Shown: one piece after another, positions 27,758 through 36,705 of the stretch | Layout of the letters: every line of letters starts with the position of its first letter | Numbering within the stretch: position 1 is the stretch's first letter | Origin: Paludisphaera soli | Lineage (GTDB): Bacteria; Planctomycetota; Planctomycetia; Isosphaerales; Isosphaeraceae | Reading direction: 5' to 3' | DNA length: 64,000 nucleotides | Assembly (NCBI RefSeq): GCF_011064595.1 | Contig: NZ_JAALJI010000030.1 | Coordinates: forward strand, 19,638-83,637 | The notes under the pieces: model-generated | Database searches by the model: none | What the model was told of the DNA's origin: nothing | Seen by the model: the letters and a program-made list of their open reading frames with translations, nothing else | Made by a program: the position numbers and the translations under genes

Positions 27758-29977
27758 TCACTCGATCTCGACCTTCACCGCGTCGGCCGAGTTGGGGAAG
27801 CGGATCAGCAGGGTCTTGGAAGCCTCGTCCCACGACTGGGCGTCGGCGAGCGGCTGGCCGGCGACGGCGACCGACTTCGGGGCCCTCGGCAGGGCGACGC
27901 GGACGGAGGCGGTGATCTCCTGCGGGCCCCGGACGAAGAAGGCCAGGCCGTCGCCCTTCGGGGCCTCGTCGGTCACCCGGCCGGCCGCGGCGAGGACGCG
28001 CGGGCCCTTCGAGGGGACCCGGTCGAGGTCGAGCAGGAGCGACCGCTTCGCGGGGTCGAGCGTCACGGAGTCCACCACCTTCAGGTCGGCGTCGAACAGG
28101 TCGACGAATCGACCCTTGAGCACGTGATCGGACTCCCCCTCGGCCGATTCCAGGCCGGCGGCGATCACGTACGGGCCGCGATGCAGGACCAGGTGGTTCG
28201 TCTCCTTGTAGTCGAGCTTCGCCGCCCCGCAGGCCTGCTCGATGAGCTTGCGGACGGCGTCGCCCCCCTCGGGCCTGTAGGTCAGGGCCGCCGGGCTGGA
28301 CGCGTCCCAAATCAACCGGCCGGAGCCGACCTCGTGCGAGCCGGGCTTGGCGTCGCGGCCGACGCCCAGGGCGTCGAACAGGGCCTGGCGAGGGTTGGCG
28401 TAGCCGGGGCCGCCGGGGGCGTTCCACCACGAGCGGACCTCGTTGTAGGGGTCCTTGTCGTCGTCGATGAACAGCAGGACGCCGCCGGCCTTGACCCACT
28501 CGGCCAGCACCTTGTCGGCGTCGTTGGTCAGCGGCTTCATGCCCTCATAGGTCATCATGAGGACCTTGTAGCGGGCCAGGTCGGCGGAGGTCCGCAGGTT
28601 CTCGAGCTGGACCGGCTCGGCGGGGATCCCGCGCTGGATGGCCGGCAGGGCGAGGCCGAAGAAGTTGCCGAGGTACGGGTCCGACGGCTTGTACCCCTCG
28701 CGCTGGAACATCAGGGCGTCGGAGACGATCAGGCCGATGCCGCGGGTGCCGGCGTCCCAGGAGATCTCGTCCTGCTCCATGTCGTTGAGCGTGTTCATCA
28801 CCGTCATCAGCTCGGTGGCGTAGGCGGGCGGGATCGGGATGCGGTCCTCCTCGCGGAAGCGTCGGCGACGCCCCCCGAACAGGCCGGCCTGGGGCTGCGC
28901 GCCGGGGCGGGGATACTTGCGGTGGAAGATCCGCTCGGGCCAGGGGGCGACCTCGTAGCGGCTGGTCTCGGGCCAGAACAGGGAGCCGACGACGGTGCAT
29001 TCCCAGTTCGTCCGGTAGTCGTCCCAGTCGTGGTTGGGGTCGTCCTCGATCGGGTCGTGGAGGAACCAGAGCCGGCCGTTGCTGCCGCGGGTGGCGGCGG
29101 TCATGGAGCCGTATTCGAAGAAGGCGGTCTGGAAGGTCCGCTCGGCGGTCTTCCCCTGGTACACGTTCTTGGAACGGGCGGTGCCGGTCCAGACCTGGGC
29201 GATGAAGCCGTCGGCGCCGACCGTCAGCAGGCTGGACTCGGGGCTTACGATGTTCCAGAGGGCGTAGTTCACCAGGCTGTGCGTGGGGACGTAGCACTTG
29301 ACGTTCTTGCCGGTCTCGGCGTTCTTTTTCTTGACCGCGTCGAAGATTTGCTTGAGGGCGTCGCGATAGAGGACGTACTTGAGCTTGCTGGCGCGGTACT
29401 GGGCGTCGGCCGACTCGTGCGGCGGGATCCATTCCTCCTTGTAGTGCTCACGCCAGGCGCGCTTGAAGCCCTCGCTGTAGCCGGCGCGGGCCCAGAACTC
29501 GGGCTCTTCCAGGTGGACGGCCTCGACGCCGGCGTCGATGGCCTTGAGGACGTTCTGCGCCAGGTACTCGCCGAAGCTCGGGCCGGGGCACATGTAGTAG
29601 ACGTCGCCACCGTGCGAGATGACCTTGCCGTTGCGGTCGGTCTGGGCCTCGTCGACGTGGTTCTTGCCGTCGAACCGGCCGTAGAGGTAGTCCTGGTACT
29701 GGCCCCAGGAGACGCCGGTCATCAGGTGGACGATGTAGCCCCGCTCCTTCCACTGGCGGATGCGGTCGGGGAGGCTCGCGTCGACGCCGTAGCATATGGC
29801 GACGTCGGCCGGCAGCTGCAGCCCGGCGTCCCAGGGGGCGTGGGTCTGGAACGACGTCCGTTCCTCCGCCTGGCGGGGGGGGGGCGTCTGGGCCCGGGCG
29901 GGCGTCGCCAGGCAGGCGAACAGCGGGCCGATCGCGACGAGGGCGCGTGCGGACCGGCGGGCGAGGATGGATCTCAT
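27758..29977 (-). CDS. Large secreted glycosidase-like protein
   Basis: A 739-residue protein with a signal peptide cleaved near PARAQT. The N-terminal 400 residues look like a TIM-barrel hydrolase: GYIVHLMTGVSWGQYQDYL and VEAVHLEEPEFWARAGYSEGF, where adjacent Glu residues could be catalytic. A middle segment around GGVLLFIDDDKDPYNEVR resembles the amidotransferase-like (trimerisation) fold of GH42-type enzymes. A beta-rich end follows. No named family is assigned with certainty. The ATG at 29977 has GAGG six bases upstream; the frame stays open beyond it without protein-like features. Confidence 0.55.
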   Translation of the reverse strand: MRSILARRSARALVAIGPLFACLATPARAQTPPPRQAEERTSFQTHAPWDAGLQLPADVAICYGVDASLPDRIRQWKERGYIVHLMTGVSWGQYQDYLYGRFDGKNHVDEAQTDRNGKVISHGGDVYYMCPGPSFGEYLAQNVLKAIDAGVEAVHLEEPEFWARAGYSEGFKRAWREHYKEEWIPPHESADAQYRASKLKYVLYRDALKQIFDAVKKKNAETGKNVKCYVPTHSLVNYALWNIVSPESSLLTVGADGFIAQVWTGTARSKNVYQGKTAERTFQTAFFEYGSMTAATRGSNGRLWFLHDPIEDDPNHDWDDYRTNWECTVVGSLFWPETSRYEVAPWPERIFHRKYPRPGAQPQAGLFGGRRRRFREEDRIPIPPAYATELMTVMNTLNDMEQDEISWDAGTRGIGLIVSDALMFQREGYKPSDPYLGNFFGLALPAIQRGIPAEPVQLENLRTSADLARYKVLMMTYEGMKPLTNDADKVLAEWVKAGGVLLFIDDDKDPYNEVRSWWNAPGGPGYANPRQALFDALGVGRDAKPGSHEVGSGRLIWDASSPAALTYRPEGGDAVRKLIEQACGAAKLDYKETNHLVLHRGPYVIAAGLESAEGESDHVLKGRFVDLFDADLKVVDSVTLDPAKRSLLLDLDRVPSKGPRVLAAAGRVTDEAPKGDGLAFFVRGPQEITASVRVALPRAPKSVAVAGQPLADAQSWDEASKTLLIRFPNSADAVKVEIE

Positions 29978-30077
29978 GGAGGTCCTCGGGGAGGGGACGA
30001 GGGGGGGCCCCTCCTCCATCACTCGGGGGACGGGGCGAAGACCCATTATCGTCCGCGACGGCCGCGGCGTCACCCTC

Positions 30078-30611
30078 CTACCGCGAGGTCCAGGCGGCCG
30101 GGACCTCGCGGCCGGAAACCTCGGCCTCGTGCTGGAGCAGCCAGAGCTTGCGGTCGCCGCCGCCGCCGAAGCCCCCCAGGCGGCCGTCGGCGGCGATCAC
30201 GCGATGGCACGGGACGACGATCGCGATCGGGTTCCGGCCGTTCGCGCCTCCCACCGCCCGGGCCGCGTTCGGGTCGCCCACCCGGCGGGCCAGCTCGGCG
30301 TAGGAGATCGTCTCGCCGTAGGGGATTTTGGACAGCTCGGCCCAGACGCGCGACTGGAACGCGGTCCCTTCCCCGGCCAGGGGTAGGTCGAAGCCCCGCG
30401 AACGGCCCGAGAAGTAGGCGTCGAGCTGGCCGCGGACGTCGTCCAGGAAGGCCGAGCGTGCTTGGTCCAGCCCCTCGGACGCGCGGGGGTCGGACGGGCC
30501 GTGGAGCATGTGGAGCTTCCACAGCCGGTCCCCCTTCGCCGCCAGCAGGAGTTCGCCGATGGGGCTGGCGAACCGGGCGTACCGGATCGTCTCGGTCGAG
30601 GTCGTGGACAT
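30078..30611 (-). CDS. ogt: Methylated-DNA-[protein]-cysteine S-methyltransferase
   Basis: A 177-residue suicide DNA-repair protein. The active site VVPCHRVIAADGRLGGFGGG lies near residue 130, and the helix-turn-helix DNA-contact segment YAELARRVGDPNAARAVGGA precedes it. It removes alkyl groups from O6-alkylguanine by transfer to the Cys. It lies 32 bases downstream of the hybrid kinase of the phytochrome locus on the same strand, so it may be co-transcribed with it. Confidence 0.93.
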   Translation of the reverse strand: MSTTSTETIRYARFASPIGELLLAAKGDRLWKLHMLHGPSDPRASEGLDQARSAFLDDVRGQLDAYFSGRSRGFDLPLAGEGTAFQSRVWAELSKIPYGETISYAELARRVGDPNAARAVGGANGRNPIAIVVPCHRVIAADGRLGGFGGGGDRKLWLLQHEAEVSGREVPAAWTSR

Positions 30612-30643
30612 CGCGAGGATGCTCCGGGGGCCTTCAGGTCGGA

Positions 30644-32827
30644 TCAGGTCCCGTCGGCCGGCGGGGGGGCTGCCCCCCGCCCTTCCTTCGCCGACGGGTC
30701 GACGCCGGCGAGGAACCGGCTCAGCTCCTCGGGGTCGACTGGCTTGACCAGATGGAGGTCGAATCCGACCTCGCGCGAGCGACGGCGGGCCTCCTCCTGC
30801 CCGTATCCCGTCAGCGCGACGAGATAGGGGCTGCGTTCGCCGTAGCGGCCGCGGATGCGGCGGGCGACCTCGAAGCCGTCCATGCCGGGGAGGCCCAGGT
30901 CGAGCAGGATCAGCTCGGGCGTGAGCGCGTCCACCGCCTCAAGGGCCTTCATCCCGTCGGAGACGATCTCGACCTGATGGCCCCAGTGGTCCAGCAGGGT
31001 GGCGAGCACCTCGGCCCCGTCCTCGTGATCGTCGACGAGCAGGATCCGGAGCGGCCGCTCCGCCCTGGCGGCCGCCTCGTCGGCGAGCGTCGGCTCCCCG
31101 CCCATCGGCTTGCCGTCCATCAGTTCGAAGGCCCTCGCGATGGGCTTGCCGTCGGCCGAGGCTCCCGGCCGCGTCGGGGCCGGTTCGGGCCTGGGCAGCG
31201 CCGAGGGGATGGGCAGCCGGACGAGGAATTCGCTCCCCTTGCCGAGGCCTTCGCTGTGGACCGAGACCCGGCCGCCGTGCAGCTCGGCGAGCGTGCGGAC
31301 GAGGGTCAGGCCGATCCCCAGGCCCCCCTGGGAGCGATCGAGCGAGTGGTCGACCTGGGCGAACATGTCGAAGACGAGCGGCAGCATCTCCGCGGCGATG
31401 CCGATGCCGGTGTCGCGGACGCGGATCACCGCCTCGTCGCCGTCACGCTCGGCCGCCAGCCGGATCCGGCCCTCGGCCTCGGTGTACTTGGCGGCGTTGT
31501 TGAGCAGGTTGACCAGGATCTGCTCGAGCCTGGCCGCGTCGGCCCAGAGCACGATCGGCCCGACGGGGGGCGACACCTCCAACTCGTGGCGATGCTGCTC
31601 CATGACCGGCCGGACGGCCTCCACGGCGCGGAGCATGACGGACGTCAGGTCGACGTCCTCGGGGGTGAGCTGGATCTTGCCCCGGGTGATCCGCGAGACC
31701 TCCAGCAGGTCGTCCACCAGGCGGGCCAGCTGGGTGACCTGGCGCTGGGCCATCGCCCGGGCCCGCTCGATGGTCCCCTCGTCGAGGCCGGGGAGCGACA
31801 TCAGGTGGAGGGCGCTCCGGATCGGGGCGAGGGGGTTGCGCAGCTCGTGGGCGAGCATCGCCAGGAACTCGTTCTTGCGGCGATCCATCTCGGCCAGTTC
31901 GTCGGCCCGAAGCCTGGCCTCGCGCTCCAGGCGCTCCAGCAGCCGCAGCCGCTGACGTTCGACCGAGCGGCGGTCGACCACGCTGGCCACGGCGTTGTCC
32001 ACCGATCGTCGCAGCGTCTCCTCGCCGAATCGGCCCTTGATCAGGTAGTCCTGGGCCCCCCGCTTGAGGGCCTGCACGGCGATCGATTCGTCCCCCCGGC
32101 CGGTGAGCATGACGACCGGGAACGGGGTGACGGCGGTCCCGCCGGTCAGCTCGCGGAGGAAGTCCAGGCCGTCCATGTCGGGGAGCGAGAAGTCCAGCAG
32201 CACGCAGTCCAGGCCCGCGGACCGGCAGATCTCCAGCCCTTCGCCGCCGTCGGCGGCTTCGAGGAAGCGGTAGGAGCAGTGGGGGTCGCGGGCCAGGAAG
32301 CGGCTGGCGGCCACGCGGTCCTCGGGCGAGTCGTCGACGATGAGGACGAGCCGCTCCTTGAGCCGGATCGCCTCCTGGGCCTGACGATGGTCGCGCTCCT
32401 TCTCCACCCGCTCGCGCTCGCGGCCGGGGCGGAGGGCGAACTTCTCGATGGCGTCGCCGATGGTGGCGCAGAGGGACTCGGCGTCGAAGTGGCCCTTGAC
32501 CAGGTAGTCCTCGGCCCCTCGCTTCAGGGCCTGGACGGCGATGGCCTCGCTCCCCCGGCCGGTGAGCATGACGATCGGGAAGGGAGGGCCCCCCGCCTCC
32601 TCCTGCAGGCGGCGGAGGAATTCCAGGCCGTCCATGTCGGGGAGCGAGAAGTCCAGCATCACGCAGTCGAGGGCCGCCGAGAGGCCGATCGCCAGCCCCT
32701 CGGCCCCGGTGGTCTCCTCCAGGAATCGGTACGAGGCGCGGGGGTCCTGCTGGAGATAGCGACGGATTACGGCGCGGTCTTCCGGGCTGTCGTCGATGAT
32801 CAACACGAGCCGCTCTTGCCATCCCAT
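30644..32827 (-). CDS. Hybrid histidine kinase, REC-REC-HisKA-HATPase-REC
   Basis: A 727-residue soluble protein with no membrane segment. Two N-terminal receiver domains (about 5-125 and 150-275) both carry DFSLPDMDGL with the phospho-acceptor Asp. The dimerisation helix has MLAHELRNPLAP (His about 327). The ATPase domain has NLLNNAAKYT, DTGIGI and GLGIGLTLVR. A third receiver (about 600-715) carries DLGLPGMDGF. The first two receivers are close copies of each other. It sits 45 bases downstream of a response regulator in the phytochrome operon and probably integrates phosphoryl signals from it. Confidence 0.92.
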   Translation of the reverse strand: MGWQERLVLIIDDSPEDRAVIRRYLQQDPRASYRFLEETTGAEGLAIGLSAALDCVMLDFSLPDMDGLEFLRRLQEEAGGPPFPIVMLTGRGSEAIAVQALKRGAEDYLVKGHFDAESLCATIGDAIEKFALRPGRERERVEKERDHRQAQEAIRLKERLVLIVDDSPEDRVAASRFLARDPHCSYRFLEAADGGEGLEICRSAGLDCVLLDFSLPDMDGLDFLRELTGGTAVTPFPVVMLTGRGDESIAVQALKRGAQDYLIKGRFGEETLRRSVDNAVASVVDRRSVERQRLRLLERLEREARLRADELAEMDRRKNEFLAMLAHELRNPLAPIRSALHLMSLPGLDEGTIERARAMAQRQVTQLARLVDDLLEVSRITRGKIQLTPEDVDLTSVMLRAVEAVRPVMEQHRHELEVSPPVGPIVLWADAARLEQILVNLLNNAAKYTEAEGRIRLAAERDGDEAVIRVRDTGIGIAAEMLPLVFDMFAQVDHSLDRSQGGLGIGLTLVRTLAELHGGRVSVHSEGLGKGSEFLVRLPIPSALPRPEPAPTRPGASADGKPIARAFELMDGKPMGGEPTLADEAAARAERPLRILLVDDHEDGAEVLATLLDHWGHQVEIVSDGMKALEAVDALTPELILLDLGLPGMDGFEVARRIRGRYGERSPYLVALTGYGQEEARRRSREVGFDLHLVKPVDPEELSRFLAGVDPSAKEGRGAAPPPADGT

Positions 32828-32872
32828 GGGAAGTCCATCCTCGTCTTCGCCGGGCCTCGCGCCGGCCGGCCT

Positions 32873-33316
32873 TCAGCCGACGTTGGTCGGCAGGGCCACG
32901 GTTTCGAACCAGTATTCCTTCAGCGTGCGGACCTTCTTGAGGAACTCGTCGAAGCAGATCGGCTTGATGATGTAGCTGCTGGCGCCCTGGCGGTAGCAGA
33001 GCTGGATGTCGCTGGGGTTGTCCGAGGTCGTCAGGACGACGACGGGGATCTTGCGCAGCTCGGCGTCCGCCTTGACGCGCTCCAGCACGTCGCGGCCGTC
33101 GGTGCCCGGGAGGTTCAGGTCCAGCAGGATCACCGCCGGCTGCACCGCGGCCTGGCCGGCGAACCGGCCGGTGCGGAACAGGTAGTCGATCGCCTCGTCG
33201 CCGTCGGTGCACCGGTCCACCGGGTTCACGATCTCCGACTTCTGGAAGGCCCGCCGAACCGCCGCGAACTGCTCGTCGCTGTCCTCGACGACCAGGATCG
33301 TCTGACTCGAATCCAT
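32873..33316 (-). CDS. Single-domain response regulator of phytochrome (Rcp1-like)
   Basis: A 147-residue receiver with no output domain. The acidic pair is E11/D12, the phospho-acceptor is D66 in LLDLNLPGTDGRDVL, the Thr is in VVLTTSDNPSDI and the Lys in YIIKPICFDEF. The LTTSDNPSDI and KPICFDEF stretches are typical of Rcp1-type regulators paired with phytochromes. The ATG at 33316 has GAGGGAGAG about 8 bases upstream and starts 13 bases after the phytochrome stop; an earlier ATG would overlap that gene. Confidence 0.92.
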   Translation of the reverse strand: MDSSQTILVVEDSDEQFAAVRRAFQKSEIVNPVDRCTDGDEAIDYLFRTGRFAGQAAVQPAVILLDLNLPGTDGRDVLERVKADAELRKIPVVVLTTSDNPSDIQLCYRQGASSYIIKPICFDEFLKKVRTLKEYWFETVALPTNVG

Positions 33317-33329
33317 TCCCGACTCTCCC

Positions 33330-35600
33330 TCAACCGCCCAGTGTGAAATGGAAGGTGGCACCTTCGCCGGCCTTCGACTCGATCCAGATGGCCCCCCCGT
33401 GCCGCTCGACGATCTTCTTGCTGAAGGTCAGCCCGGCCCCGGTCCCGCCGCCGAACTTGTCGCGGCCGTGGAGTCGCTTGAAGAGGCGGAACACGGTCTG
33501 GTGGTGCCTCTCGGGGATGCCGATGCCGTCGTCCTTCACGAAGAAGACGGGGCGCGGGGGGCGGGCCTCGTCCGCGCCGTCGGGCGGCGTCGGCGAATGG
33601 AAGCCGATCTCGATCGACTTCTCGGCCCTGTCGTTGTACTTGACCGCGTTGGTGATAAGGTTGCCGAAGAGCTGGCCCACCTGCACCCGGTCGCAGCAGA
33701 TCGTCGGCAGCGGTCGCGCGACCTTCACCGACACCCGGTCCTCCTGGAGCATGACGCGGTGCAGCTCCAGGACCTCGTCGATCAACGCATTCAGGTCCAC
33801 CTCCTCGTAGACGAGCTGGGCCCGGCCGAGCCGCGAGTAGCGGAGCATCGACTCGACCAGGTCCTCCATCCGCTGCGAGAGCCGCACGAGGCTCTGCAGC
33901 TTCGACACCCCCTCGGCGTCGAGCTTGTCCGCGTAGTCTTCCATCAGGAAGGTCGCGTAGTTGTGGATGCCGCGGAGCGGCTCCTTCATGTCGTGCGAGG
34001 TCGTGAAGGCGAAAGCGTCCAGGTCGCTGTTGCTCCGCTCCAGCTCCGCGTTCAGGCGGGTCAGCTCCTCGGCCCGGCGGACGACCACGGCGATGATCGC
34101 GTCCCGGAGCGCCCGCGCGGCGGCGACCTCGGCGGGGTGCCAGGGGAGGCTCTTGAGGTAGACCTCCTCCTTCCAGCGCCCGAACGAGGTCCGGGGGCTG
34201 AGCGTCCCGTCGGGCTCGACCGGCTTGTTCGGGTCCCCCCCCCAGTCCACCGTCTGGACGACCTCCGGGCGGAACCAGAGGACGTAGTGCCCCTGGGCCC
34301 GCGAGGTCGTCACGGCGATCAGCCCACAGCCCCGGTCCTTGTACTCCAACGCCGCGGGGAAGCGCCTGGGGAGCGAGTCGGTCTCGAAGACGTCGCCGTC
34401 GGCGTGGATCCGCAGCCAACTGACCAGCGACATGATCTGCTCGTCGTCGGGCGTCGCCCCTACCTTCGTGCAGGACTGGTCGTAGACGACGGCCGCGCCC
34501 CGCGCGCCGGTCAACTCGAGCACGTCCCCGCCCCCCTCGGTCAGCGCCCCGGCCAGGTCCGGCTCCTGGGACATCCGCTGGAGCAGCCGCTCGCGGACGC
34601 GTTGGAGGTTGGTCCGGTATTCCTGCCCCTCGCCGTCCTCCTTCACGCCGAGCTGGACCGAGACCAGGGCCGCCAGGAACTCGCAGGCGTTGCGCACGGC
34701 CGGCGGGACGTAGCGCGGCTCGCTGTAGTGCATGCAGCTCAGGAGCCCCCAGAGGCGGCCGTCCCGCATGAGCGAGAACGACATCGACGTCCGGGCGCCC
34801 ATGTTCCTCAGGTACTGGATGTGCATCGGCGACACGGCCCGCAGGGCGGCCAGGCTGAGGTCCAGGGGCCGGTCGGCGTCCGGGCCCGGGGCGGCGACGA
34901 TCGGGACCGCCGGGGCGTCGACGTCGGCGATCAATCGCGAGGGGTTCTCGTGATAGAGCCGCCGGGCCTGCTCGGGGATGTCCGAGGCCGGGAAGTGCAG
35001 GCCCATCAGGGGGACCAGCCCCTCGGCCGCGTCCTCGGCGCAGACCTCGCCGTGCCAGTCGGCGTCGAACCGATAGACGAGAACCCGCTCGAATCCCGTC
35101 AGCGAGCGCGTCTCCATCGCGGCGACCCGGAGGAAGTCCCGTAGCGACGTGGCCGCCTGCAGCCGGACCATCGCCTTGCGAGGGTCGATGGGGAGGTCCG
35201 GGCCGCTCGCCGCCCCGTCGGGCCGGGGGTTCTCCAATTCCAGGATCAGGTTCCCGTCCCGGCGATGCACCAGCGCGTCGAAGATCCTGGCCTCCCCCCG
35301 CGCGAGCATCCGGAGACGCGACGGGTTGGCCTCCTGGACCTCCTCGGAGAGGAGCCAGCGCCGGGCCTCCTCGCGGTTGGAGGGCTCGACCAGCGATTCC
35401 AGGGGCGAGCCCAGCACGCTTTGGGCGGGCACCCCCAGTAGGGGTTCCACGTTGATGCTGACCCGTCGCACCGTCAGCATCGGCTCGTCGAGCACGAACA
35501 GGACGCCGTGCGGCTGGATCCGGCCTGGGATGTGGATGGGCTCGTCCGCGCAGTTCGTGAGATCGACCGCCGGGATGTTCGTTTCCGGGCCTCGCGTCAT
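33330..35600 (-). CDS. bphP: Bacteriophytochrome histidine kinase
   Basis: A 756-residue photoreceptor in the order PAS, GAF, PHY, HisKA, HATPase. Cys17, in DLTNCADEPIHIPGRIQPHG, is placed as in biliverdin-binding phytochromes. The GAF domain has PASDIPEQARRLY (near 205) and SPMHIQYLRNMG with His near 260, both chromophore contacts. The kinase H-box is TTSHDMKEPLRG (about 535), and the ATPase has DDGIGIP and GTGAGLTFSKKIVERHGG. It senses red/far-red light and phosphorylates a response regulator, probably the one encoded 13 bases downstream. The biliverdin source is encoded divergently (bphO). Confidence 0.96.
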   Translation of the reverse strand: MTRGPETNIPAVDLTNCADEPIHIPGRIQPHGVLFVLDEPMLTVRRVSINVEPLLGVPAQSVLGSPLESLVEPSNREEARRWLLSEEVQEANPSRLRMLARGEARIFDALVHRRDGNLILELENPRPDGAASGPDLPIDPRKAMVRLQAATSLRDFLRVAAMETRSLTGFERVLVYRFDADWHGEVCAEDAAEGLVPLMGLHFPASDIPEQARRLYHENPSRLIADVDAPAVPIVAAPGPDADRPLDLSLAALRAVSPMHIQYLRNMGARTSMSFSLMRDGRLWGLLSCMHYSEPRYVPPAVRNACEFLAALVSVQLGVKEDGEGQEYRTNLQRVRERLLQRMSQEPDLAGALTEGGGDVLELTGARGAAVVYDQSCTKVGATPDDEQIMSLVSWLRIHADGDVFETDSLPRRFPAALEYKDRGCGLIAVTTSRAQGHYVLWFRPEVVQTVDWGGDPNKPVEPDGTLSPRTSFGRWKEEVYLKSLPWHPAEVAAARALRDAIIAVVVRRAEELTRLNAELERSNSDLDAFAFTTSHDMKEPLRGIHNYATFLMEDYADKLDAEGVSKLQSLVRLSQRMEDLVESMLRYSRLGRAQLVYEEVDLNALIDEVLELHRVMLQEDRVSVKVARPLPTICCDRVQVGQLFGNLITNAVKYNDRAEKSIEIGFHSPTPPDGADEARPPRPVFFVKDDGIGIPERHHQTVFRLFKRLHGRDKFGGGTGAGLTFSKKIVERHGGAIWIESKAGEGATFHFTLGG

Positions 35601-35916
35601 CTCCCCACCTCGCTCGCCGGGGCGCTCGCCGTCCCCGGCCCTGGGGACGCCGGCGAGAGCCCTTTAATATAGAATACGGCTGCCAAGGCGGTCATCATCA
35701 AGGGCCCCTTCCCGGCGAGTCGCGGTCGTCGTCGGCGATCTTGAGAGAACGGTGCGTCCACGGGTTCGATCGCCCAGATTGTGCACGTCGCATGCCGGAG
35801 GTCTGGTTTTTCGGTTGGTGGTCCTAAAGTGTTTCTGAAAAGAGCTATGCGCTGTCGCTATGCTGGTTCGCCCGGCCTTCGCCGCGGCGCCGCCCTTCCC
35901 TTTTGAGAGAAAGCTC
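35601..35916. promoter_or_regulatory. Divergent bphP/bphO intergenic region
   Basis: This 316-bp spacer sits between the two divergent photosensory genes. AT-rich patches lie near 35665-35680 (TTTAATATAGAATAC) and 35800-35860. Either could hold a promoter, but no -35/-10 pair with 17-base spacing was convincing. No other gene is seen. Confidence 0.4.
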
Positions 35917-36501
35917 ATGATGATGTCACGCTTGAAGGAGGTCACGCGGCCGCACCACGAGGCCGTGGAGGAGACGCTCGGCCGCTTCAAGCTCACCAGC
36001 TCGCTCGACGGCTATCGGAGGGTGCTCCGGCGGTTTCACGCGGTCCACCTGACGGCCGAGTCGGCGTTCCAGCGGCTGGACGGATGGGACGCGATCGGGA
36101 TCGACCCCGCCGAGCGCCGGAAGCTGCCGCTGCTGGAGGCGGACCTCCGCGCCCTGGGCGACGACGAGGCCGTCGCCGCCCCCTCGGCGGAGGCCCCCCT
36201 CCCCCCCTTGACCGACCTCCCCCGGGCGCTCGGCGCGATGTACGTCCTGGAGGGGTCGACGCTCGGGGGCCGTTACATCACGAAGAGCGTCGGGGCGTCG
36301 CTCGGGCTGACGCCGGGGCGGGGCTGCTCGTACTTCGCCAGCTACGGCGACCGGGTGGGGCCGATGTGGAGGTCGTTCGGCGCGGCGGTCGACGCCTTCG
36401 CGACCACCGAGGAGGTGCGCGGGGCGATCGCCGACTCGGCCGACGCGACGTTCCGGGCGATCGACGCCTGGTTCTCGCGGGACGAGCCCGGCCCTCGATG
36501 A
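35917..36501 (+). CDS. bphO: Heme oxygenase (biliverdin-forming)
   Basis: A 194-residue protein. The proximal heme ligand lies in TRPHHEAVEE (residues 9-18), and the distal helix is LGAMYVLEGSTLGGRYITKSV. Both are hallmarks of the bacterial heme oxygenases linked to phytochromes. It opens heme to biliverdin, CO and iron; biliverdin is the bacteriophytochrome chromophore. The ATG at 35917 is followed by two more in frame; GAGAGA lies six bases upstream. It is divergent from bphP. Confidence 0.92.
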   Translation: MMMSRLKEVTRPHHEAVEETLGRFKLTSSLDGYRRVLRRFHAVHLTAESAFQRLDGWDAIGIDPAERRKLPLLEADLRALGDDEAVAAPSAEAPLPPLTDLPRALGAMYVLEGSTLGGRYITKSVGASLGLTPGRGCSYFASYGDRVGPMWRSFGAAVDAFATTEEVRGAIADSADATFRAIDAWFSRDEPGPR

Positions 36502-36705
36502 CGACGCCCCGCCGGCGCTCTAGATTGGTAGGGTCGTCGTCGACGTGGGGCCTTGAGGGATGAGGCGTATCGACGGCATACTGTTGTGTCTCGCGGGCCG
36601 GGGGATCGCAGGATGGATCGTTCGCCAGGGACGCCCGGCACCGCCGCGACGCCGATCAATGGAGATCGGCCGGCGCGCTCCGAACGCCTCGCCATAGGGG
36701 AAAGC

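Noticed and set aside
28124..33346. Plus-strand open frame of about 1740 codons opposite the glycosidase-like gene, ogt and kinases
   Set aside because: It is a shadow frame of several recognised genes; composition is Gly/Val/Leu/Asp/Arg-biased and lacks any motif.
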